Assembly: GCA_030141605.1 (NCBI GenBank)
Contig: JAQGDQ010000001.1
Span: 870,001 to 934,000, forward strand
Direction of reading: 5' to 3'
Length of the DNA: 64,000 nucleotides
From: Tubiluchus corallicola
Lineage: Eukaryota; Priapulida; Priapulimorpha; Priapulimorphida; Tubiluchidae
In this document: piece by piece, positions 55,180-64,000 of the stretch
Layout of the letters: each line of letters opens with the position of its first letter
Position numbering within the stretch: position 1 is the stretch's first letter
Notes under the pieces: generated by a model
The model's input: the letters and a program-made list of their open reading frames with translations, nothing else
What the model was told of the DNA's origin: nothing
The model's database searches: none
Made by a program: the position numbers and the translations under genes

Positions 55180-57481
55180 AAGTAATTTTTCGAAGGAGTA
55201 AACACACTTGACCGTAAACTGTGTTAGTGTATTTAATGTAATTTAGAAAAAATAATAAATTTTATTGAATCATTTATTTTGAGATAATTACAGTAATTAT
55301 TTGCTAAGTTATGAGTATGAGTTTGCCTATTATAAGTTTCATTTTGTAAACAATGATAGACGGTTGATGATCGCTGTTTTATGTGTAGTGTAAATCTTTA
55401 TTTTAATGGTCTGTTTCTTTTAAAATTTTCACTTGGATTTATCCAAGTATAGATTTGCATTAAAACTGATTTATTATGTATTACAACTTATACCCAGAAC
55501 ATTGTTAAAGCGCTTCTTACTAACGCATATTAAGCAACTAACAACTTTTTTTAGTAAAAGCTCCATAAAAAATTGTTTCATTGAATTTGTGAATAATTTA
55601 ATTTAATTATGAATAAAAACCTTCAAACGAGGAATAAATTTATGCAGAGTTAAATAAATTCTCTGTGTGGAAAAAGCTAAAATGATACTATCGTAAGTTT
55701 CGAATTTGTTCAGCTTGGAGATCTATAACAGTCACAGAAATTTATCATTATTTCTTATTTCAAAAATAATACAGTACTAGCAAGGTTCGGCGATTAAGTT
55801 TTGTAAAAATCTAATGGAGCTGATTAAATGCCTGTTTTAAACGGCAATTGGCTGATAATGATCCTTGTTGCCGTCATCATCACCAAGTCGTCATCTGTGT
55901 CAGTATCACCGTCGTCATCACTTTTGCCATCATCTTCATCATCATTACAACAACAAAGACACTGATGGTAAGATGCAGGGATGATGATACGATGACGAAA
56001 CAGGAAGCGGCAGTTGCAAACCAATGATACAGATGTGGTAATAATTATGTAGAATGGCATCCAAGTGCTGCTTGCTTTAGCGATGTTGGGTTGCAAACAA
56101 AAGCAAAACCGAAGAAAATTATAAACTCCTCAGGGCCTAGGCCGATGGCAGATTAGCCCTTACTTCAAATTGCTTACTAAGCATTTTTGTAATTAAAGCT
56201 GAATACATATTTTTAATTAAGCTTAATCTGACCGCATTTAAAGACAGGGTCCATGCAACGTGGATGTCTGTGGCGAGAGTGGAATATGGGTCTACGTGAG
56301 TGTCAAGTAGCAGCTTACCTGCTACTTTCAAGTTTATCAACTTTTCCTTGTGATATTTTGATAAAACGATTTTATCAAAAATAAATAGCCTAAGTTTACA
56401 AGTTCTTAAGTTGTTATAGCAATACAAATTTATGCAGTGCAATCAGATGTACCAGAAACAAAACAGAGAAATTACAAAAGAAACCAGTTTATCTTTTTAT
56501 TAATTCAGTCACTAACCACGGGTACAAAAATTACTTTTACAGTGAAAGAAATGTCAGAAATTTGACTTGCTAGTCGTGAATCTATCATACAACACCAAGT
56601 ATGCATCTATTTGTTAAATTCTTGTAATGTTAAACCACCGGAGAACAAAGACAAAAATAGACCTAGACTTTTTTGCTTAGTACACTGAAACAACAGCCAG
56701 TATTGAAGTCGTCTACAAAGTCCGTTTTTGTTGTACACGGATTTCAATTCCATCGATGAAATTAACCCGAGGCTGTTAAAAACTTGCTATGTGGCATTTT
56801 TAACTTTGTTTAATGTAATTTACGACATTTTTACGAGTTACTTCTAATAAAGTGCAGGATGGACTAGAATAATAAACTATCAACTCTCGCACATTCAAAC
56901 TGAACTTGAAGATCATGCAAGGAGCAAAAGCCAAGGATCTGGGAGTGTCTGAGATCTTTTCTGACTACAAATGAACATAGCAATAACATGGTTTACATAC
57001 CAATTTAACACAAAACACGCGATTGACTTTATGGGACTTAATTACATTGAGTGATTTTATCATGCACAGATGATCTTTTTTGTATGTTTCTGATTAATAA
57101 TTAATAAACTGCTAAACAAAACAAGAGAACAGCAACCATAAACCCTTTTTATGGCTCATAAAAGAAGCAATTCACACAGTATTTTTTAAGTTGACAAAAG
57201 CCGAAACAACTTCAGCACAATATGATTCTTATGAAAACTTCACAAATTAGCTATGCAAATTTTCACAATCATGGGCGCCGCCAGACGTTAACAAATTTGA
57301 CGCACAAGCACCTAGGTGGGGGTCCACCAATGCATTTTCCTGTATTTAAGCACAATTTGGAGCCTCAAGTGAGATCTAAATTTTGGTACACAGACTTACT
57401 CAAACGTGAAAAATTCAGCTTTAATATTTATCTACATTTACATAGGTAATATTCATTGTATTCTATTGTAGTAGTCATATA
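55180..57481. other. Intergenic, no supported gene
   Basis: AT-rich; an interrupted (ATC/GTC)n-like run at about 55870-55990. Nothing coding recognised. Confidence 0.45.
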
Positions 57482-57832
57482 CAGTCGACCCTCGTTAAGC
57501 CAGACCCCATTAGCACGGATATCGGATAAGATGGATGTCAACCGTGGTAAAGGAAACTGACCGATTTCCGTCCGAGCCGGAGCGCTAAACACAACACGGC
57601 CTACCAACTCACCACGATATACGTATACTGTACTTTTTTATTATTTAAACTGTACAATAATTTCTTTATCCTATACGTAATATACAGTATAGTATATAGT
57701 GCACTGTATATAGGCCTTATTAAGGTGATTATTCCTGTATAATATAGACCACATATAGGCATATCGAATAAGTCGGACAATCGGCTAAACCGGACCCCCC
57801 CCCAATTTGTCCGGTTTAACGAGGGTTGACTG
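57482..57832. mobile_element. Pogo/Tigger-like MITE
   Basis: A 351-bp element with terminal inverted repeats. The left end is CAGTCGACCCTCGTTAAGCC; the right end, reverse complemented, is CAGTCAACCCTCGTTAAACC. It is flanked by TA on both sides (57480-57481 and 57833-57834), the target duplication of Tc1/mariner-pogo elements. CAGTYGACCCTCGTTAA-type ends are characteristic of Tigger families. It has no transposase. Confidence 0.88.
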
Positions 57833-57834
57833 TA

Positions 57835-58730
57835 CCTTAAAAGCAAGTTCGTAATACACTGCAATGCAGAAGACCCATTACTTAAGCTTAATTTATTTAG
57901 TATCAAGATTATCTGTCCAGCAAAATGTGGATAGTCAAACGTAAAACAATCAAACAGCTAAATGCAATTTTACTGCATTTTAAACCATTTTGCGGTTGTC
58001 AGAAACTATTTCTTCAGACTAGTTCACTAGTTTAAAACTCATTGTGTCACCTCAAACTCGTGACTCATAATTTCATTACTACCATGAAAGGGGGCCCCCT
58101 AGAGCCCACCCCTTAAATGCAGAAGTGCAGTAACAGCTAGCTAAAAAATGACTATACAATGGAATTCGATAAAAAAATCAACATTATGTAAGTGACATAC
58201 ATAAACATAACTTCACTATGCAAATCAGCTGACTGCTTGGGGATTGCACAAACAAACATGGGGGTTGGTGTATTTCTTGGTTTACTGCTGAAAACTTTAT
58301 TTAGCCATAAAAGATGTTTCTTAAGAAATTTTGTGGACGCACGTGCGTCAGTGTGTCCGCCTGCGGGCGCCCATGTTCACAATCCATAATCATCGTAATT
58401 TTAAAATTGTCATAAGTGTGACATTTCAGTGTGATGATCATACTAGCAATCTACATGGTTCTGTTACTGTGATAGTCTAATAATTTTAATAGCAACTTAT
58501 GTGATCAGCATTATATGAGGCAGCAATAGGCAACCAATCATGAATAAGAAATAAATCAACAATCGCATGTACAATTTACTAATTGCAAACACGTATACAA
58601 ACAGTTAATTTAGCAAGACTGGAAAGCTTAAAAACACATTTGGCATGTTCATAGATATCATATCATCCTATCGCTAAATCAATCCAGCAATAATAAATAC
58701 AGTAATACTACTTCATTGTAAGCTATCCTA
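57835..58730. other. 3' flank of GNL1
   Basis: No gene seen. TTTATT at 58296-58301 is AATAAA on the minus strand and could be the GNL1 poly(A) signal, giving a 3' UTR of about 430 nt. Confidence 0.45.
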
Positions 58731-61700
58731 TTAATCACCGGCAAGCAATGCGTATGGATTATGCATTACAACTTTTTCTGTAGATGAAGCTTCTGTAGCA
58801 CTGCTGCTTTGATCAGCTTTTTCTGCCCCATCTTCTTCACTGGAACAGCTAGAAAATGGATCAGACGTGGAGCCCAAATCCTCACTGGAGTTGTTCAACT
58901 TATTCATGTTCTGCAGTAGTTCAATTTGATGTGTTTCAGGATGTTGCTCCCAAGATACTGAATTAAGAAGAAAAAACAAAAAAACTACAAAACTTTAAAA
59001 TATAGAGAAGATCCTTATAAGATTACTAGTTAGTGATTAAATGAACCAACAATAATTAACCAGAGGGAAAAAGTGTGAAAGGCTTTTGGGATAGAACACC
59101 AAAACAAGGGGCTGGATAATCTTGTGGAATTCTGGTGCTACTCTTATATTATTCTGATTCCTAAACATTAGCATATTAGCATCATTAATATGCACTCCTC
59201 AGCGTTTACAAACTGTCAAATTTTGTAAACTTCACTCTCAAGTTACCAGCACTTTCTATTTATATATGTTAATTTATTCCTTTTGCTTTCTTTAACTAAT
59301 TTTATTCTGGCAAAACCAATTGTATAGTTCTATTTTTCTTCTTGCGTAGTCATTTATACTCCTTCTCTAACTTATTATATTTCAAACCAGTGTTATTTAA
59401 CTGCAATTTTGTTTTTAATGTTCTTACATTGGTACATAGTGTTTTCACATTTTATCTGCTTTTTTCACCTGATGAGGCCCTTTAGGACAAAAGCTACTGA
59501 ATAAATATTATAGTCTTTGAGACAATAAAGGGCATTATGTTTTTTCTCTGTTTTAATTTACAATGGCACTTACACTGGCACATACTGTTTTAACAATGCA
59601 TCTGTTATTTTCAGCTGATGAGGCACCAGCTAGGGTGACAGCCCATTGAATAATTATTATAACCTTTGAGACTTTAAAGGGCATCACATTTTTTTCTCTG
59701 TTAATGACGACAAGTCTCAGGAGAACTCTCTCATATTACTACCTTTTTGCAGCAACAAGTCTTAACTACCTTTTCGTTTAGTGTAGCCGGGCGGTCGTAA
59801 GCAAAGTCTTAGCCGACCTTCTTGTGCCAGTCGGAGGAGATTATTGGCAGCTCTGTACACGTCATTTCTAGCAGCTCTTGCTGTGAGGAAACCCCGCTTT
59901 TCTGCCCATGCTAGAAATAAAAGAATAAGCAAAATTTCAAAATTTTGCAAACTAGAGTTGTTATCACCTTAATGCAATTGACAAAAAGATTATAAGACCT
60001 TATAAAAATACAAAGCAATTTATCACCAAGGTCCCATTAACATTCATTTTTGCATTTTTAACATAGGATAAACAAAAAATAACACACCATCACACACAAG
60101 CCAAGCTGACCATTCCGCTTCTGCAGAAGATGTGGAGGATGATGATGGCTGGCCATTCGGATGTTTTAACCTCAGTAGATTAACTAATGGAATTCTTTCT
60201 GCTAGATACCCTACTGCAGTATATGGCTCCTGAACTTGAGCAACTGGATATATTCCAGCCAAAACCTAAACAATAAAATAATTAGTATATATTTAATATA
60301 GAAAAGTGATGTAGAATATAGTGACATACATAATATAGAAAACTTGAAAATATAATAGTTAGTGATATGGTTTAGTATTGTTTAGAAATATTTACAAGCA
60401 AAAGCTTCATAGCACTGAAATCAGGAATTTCCTTAACGAGCAACCTAACTTTATCCTTAGTTCTTAAACTCTATGACAATATCAGAGTGCAATCGAAAGT
60501 TGCATTTCAAGTTTTATTATGATAGCACTACCATGCAACTATGTTCGACATTTAAAAGTTTATAACTTTGACATTCTGCAATAAAAGTTCCACATTCTCG
60601 CATGAGCTGCACTACAAGCAGCTTATTTATTATTATATTATGTTACAAATTGAAGTAAAATGTAATGTGTTTCATCAAAAGCCAACCTAATTGCACTAAA
60701 TCCATCAAAACATTACTTTGATTAAATTAACTATTTTTACATCTTCCTCCTTCCTTTATTTATTATCTGTTGCTGTGCACCATTATACTTTCTCCTATTA
60801 AAATTGAATAACATACTTGTAGTGGTTTTTCCACAATTGAAGGGAAAACGAGCCCAGGTGAGTCAACCAAGCGAACCGTTGGTGTGAGAAATATCGTTTG
60901 GAAATGTTTGGTGTGACCGGGCGTCCGTGATACACTCACTACTTTGTTACCAACAAGTGCATTTAATAAAGATGACTTGCCAACATTTGGATGCCCTATT
61001 CATAAAAAATGGTTTTACTTTTCACATACCGCTAAAAATGCCAAAAACCCCTGTTTGTACATTAATTTGTTACAAAATTTTTACTGTCTTTTTTTAGCCA
61101 AATCACTATTATTTTTGCAACCACACAGCCTCATCTTAAATTAGATAAGATTAGAATGAAATAGGAATATGCCAGAATCAGCACCATTACTAAAATAAGT
61201 GCTGGCTTATGAAATGCTGAACTAAATAAAGTATATTGTAAACTAAACACAGTTTGTTTCAAAGACCAAAAAAAATTATATTTCTAATAATACTAGGAAT
61301 ACAAATTACAATGACTAGTAGATTTTTCTAACTTTCCTCACCTACACAACCTATAGATAGGATTTTATTCTTAAACATCTCATGCTCTGATGGTGGGCAT
61401 GGAACGTCATTCGTTTCACTGACTACAGCTTCAGTTTCATGTGTTTCACAATTTTCATCCAGCTCCATCTGTACATCAATCCTGTCATACCAACTAGACA
61501 AATCAACTGCAAGAAAATATTTTTATGTACATTATTGCATTATAGATTGCACAGTGTTATTGGCATTTTGTAATAGTAAAGTAATTCCCAGTACAAGAAG
61601 TTAAAGTAATGATGCAATGATGTAAGACAATAAATTTAAGGATGCATTCTGATTTACTGCTTTCTTAAATAAGAGGCATTATTATAAGTTAGGCGAAAAG

Positions 61701-63679
61701 AGTAACTACATTCACCTATAATATAAGTCAGCTCTGCCAATAAATAGATTCTAGTTTGCAGACTATTTAAATTGATTCCAATTTATATAAAGGTAAAGAC
61801 AGTAGTATTATTTAATAGGCCTATCTGCAGAAAATAATGCAGTTATTTTTACTACCTTGTCCTTTAATAATCTCTTCACAAGCTTTACACAGTTCCTTAG
61901 GCCCTAAAGAAAGATAACTTCTCTTGCCCTTAGGTCTCTTTTTGTGGAACACTAAAATGTAAAAAAAAACAAAAAACAAATGTAATTTATACACTTTTAG
62001 ATGAAACTAACTACGATATGATACTTTTTCTCAACGTTATGATACGATAAATTATTTCGAGCGATAAAAGCGATGCTGAAGTTAGAAAATTTATGCAACA
62101 ACAGAAAAAGTATCTCTAATAATTAAACCATTTAAGCAACTATTACGTGACTACGACGAAATTTTCTGCTTCATTGTTATAATGATTCATAAATAAGCAA
62201 GCTGCAATAGGTATCTAGATTACTATGATATAAAGATTTATCTATGCAAGCTGCACAATTACACATGTCTGTGACGATGACACCAAAAATACAGTACACT
62301 GTATTCGGCATCTGCAAGCTTGTGTGATTCAGAATCAAAATAAAGATAACTGCTAACACAAAGCGAAACTGCAACTGCATGCATCTGACAAGCTTATAAT
62401 TTTAAATAATCCTTTTTATCCACTGTTTTGCTTAATTCCTGTAAGTAAATTGAAAAGCAAAGTAAAGTGATTTTACAAAGGTAAGCGATAAGCAACGATA
62501 CAAGCCAAAATCGATACGATAACGATATACCTATAATGATATCGATACGATAACTATAAAAACAAATTTTTTGTATCGATACGACATTTGATAATTATCG
62601 ATACATATCTTGTCCTTAGCATTCCTAGCTTAATAATCATAAAGCAAAAGGGGTAAATCTGTGAGCACATAAAAAACATGGTATCTTAAATGTGAATGAA
62701 TGGCTGTCTATGAAGGAGACATTGCTGGAAAACTGTGAAGCAAAAGCACACTAATTGTCCTAAAATATTATTTAACCCTTTCACTATGGAGTCACCCAGG
62801 TCTGTTTATTTCACTGCTACGGCCATGAAAAACATTGTAGAAAAGTTTACCAGCCGTGGAATTAGGGTTGCTTTGCAACAAGTAATGCTAACCAGCCAAT
62901 CAGCATCTGAAGTCAGGTGCATTGCAGAATATTCTACTGTATGGTATGTTACTATGCAAAATCATTTGATATCGCTGATGAGATGCATGTTTAGTTGATT
63001 ATTCTGCATTATAAAATGATTGCATATTAAGGATTAGCATTGCGTCTTTTATGAAAACTGGTTTCTAAATACAAGTACATGCTTATTTAAGGTGGTGTGC
63101 GTGCGTGCGTGGGTGTATAAATAAAACTAGTAATTAATATTAGTACTCAACAACAAACAACTATTTGTTGACTTACAAGTTTCTGTTTTAGTAACACACC
63201 ACAAGAAGTTCTTTTCAAATGTGAAAAGTCAATGTGGCCCAGTTAAAAAGCAACCTCGTAGTGAAAGGGCTAAACAGCAGTTTATAATAAATTTTTTTCA
63301 TGCCACTGTAATAAGAGCTACTCTGCTTAACAAATTTGCCTGTACACACATGTTATCACAAGGGTGTAGACTAGTTCTACTATGAAATTACCGTCTAACA
63401 CTGAATTTATTACAAACTAATATACTAATGAGGAAACGTATGTTTTGAGAGGTTTTAATAGTTACCTTTGGTGGGATCTGTCATTCCCCGTTCTCTTGAA
63501 TCTCTTGGAAATGAACTGAAGCATATGATGTGAACCTTTGGAAATCGCTCCTGAAAGTAATTCTTCCAAGCTGCTACTAGAGATGCCGGTGCAAGATCAA
63601 TCTTGTTCAGGACTAGAATTATGTATTTTTGCAAGTCAGCAGTCACATACTTATATAGTGCAGGAGAGAAATGTAGTAC
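58731..63679 (-). CDS. GNL1: GNL1 (HSR1-like circularly permuted GTPase), C-terminal seven exons
   Basis: Exons in transcript order: 63679-63466, 61951-61856, 61506-61342, 60995-60817, 60265-60088, 59910-59770, 58957-58731; 1200 nt, 399 residues plus TAA, all phases agree. The N-terminal roughly 200 residues of this family of about 600 lie beyond 64000. Motifs appear in the permuted order of the YlqF/YRG GTPases: G4 NKID in VLNKIDLAP, a G5 region FSSFPRD, G1 GHPNVGKS spanning an exon junction, a G2 threonine in SRTPGHTKHF, G3 DSPG. The middle has KRPKGKRSYLSLG; the end is NPYALLAGD, like the vertebrate NPYALLG ending. An acidic, serine-rich tail comes before it. Relatives act in ribosome biogenesis and shuttle to the nucleolus. 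Confidence 0.94.
61952..63465 (-). other. GNL1 intron (1.5 kb) with ATCGATA-rich tract
   Basis: No exon is missing, as the phases join directly. About 62490-62610 is a cluster of ATCGATACGATA-like words in both orientations. A plus-strand frame at 62735-62998 has no recognised domain. Confidence 0.5.
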
Positions 63680-64000
63680 CTGCAACATTCAGAAATTACT
63701 TTTTGAGCATTTAAATATTCTAAATAACTTAAAGTGTTGTGGTTTATGAATAACTTTTGAGAATCTCATGCTTAGTTATTACAATTAACCTATTAACAAT
63801 TTGCAATTTGGCATAGCTGCATATCAATTCTATCAGGTAAACTAGATAAATCAACTGCAAGAAAACAATACTTATCACAATATACAACACTATCAGCATT
63901 TGGTAGTTTTAAGTAATGCTAGAAAAAGTTAAAGTAATGACACAATGATGCAAGACAATAAATTTAAGCATGTACACCAATTTACTACCAGTGTATGAAC
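63680..64000 (-). pseudogene. GNL1 intron with a duplicated, broken copy of exon 3 start and its upstream intron
   Basis: 63815-63995 matches 61470-61665. It includes the acceptor TTGCAG, the exon start (minus strand DLSSLPDRIDMQ versus DLSSWYDRIDVQM in the real exon at 61506) and upstream intron words such as GATGYAAGACAATAAATTTAAG. The copy soon runs into a stop, so it is a pseudo-exon in the preceding intron. Confidence 0.8.

Overview
The window is animal (metazoan) nuclear DNA. It is AT-rich, its genes are split by GT-AG introns, and it carries many degenerate LINEs, an LTR retrotransposon, MITE-like elements, microsatellites and minisatellites. Nothing fixes the species. The LTR element has the integrase-before-reverse-transcriptase order described for Gmr1-like Ty3/gypsy elements of deuterostomes, so a marine invertebrate deuterostome such as a tunicate is possible; this is a weak inference.

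Layout. (1) 255-29273, minus strand: 5' part of a receptor guanylate cyclase gene of the natriuretic-peptide-receptor type. I rebuilt 11 exons with matching splice phases (609 codons): signal peptide, ANF-type ligand-binding domain, one transmembrane helix and the start of the kinase-homology domain. The rest of that domain and the cyclase domain lie beyond position 1. Intron 1 is about 17 kb and holds a young Ty3/gypsy element (16304-22970, plus strand), LINE relics, duplications and a long hairpin. (2) 29.3-38.0 kb: intergenic, with LINE relics and a 5S-rRNA-like fragment. (3) 37997-40460, plus: a two-exon coiled-coil protein. (4) 41593-42456, plus: a small secreted protein made of two copies of one repeat, with a TATA box. 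(5) 42.5-50.0 kb: intergenic, rich in LINE relics, with a tRNA-like sequence, a nested palindrome and a triplet microsatellite. (6) 50023-55033, plus: a six-exon secreted von Willebrand factor A-domain protein with an intact MIDAS. (7) 57482-57832: a pogo/Tigger-like MITE. (8) 58731-63679, minus: the seven last exons of GNL1, a circularly permuted GTPase, whose 5' end lies beyond the window.

The genes are separate transcription units and no shared pathway is evident. The most useful results are the exon reconstructions, the odd structure of the LTR element, the two-repeat secreted protein, the fold-back minisatellite, a five-copy degenerate repeat and two long hairpins. All exon limits come from reading splice signals, frame and family resemblance by eye; no search was run.
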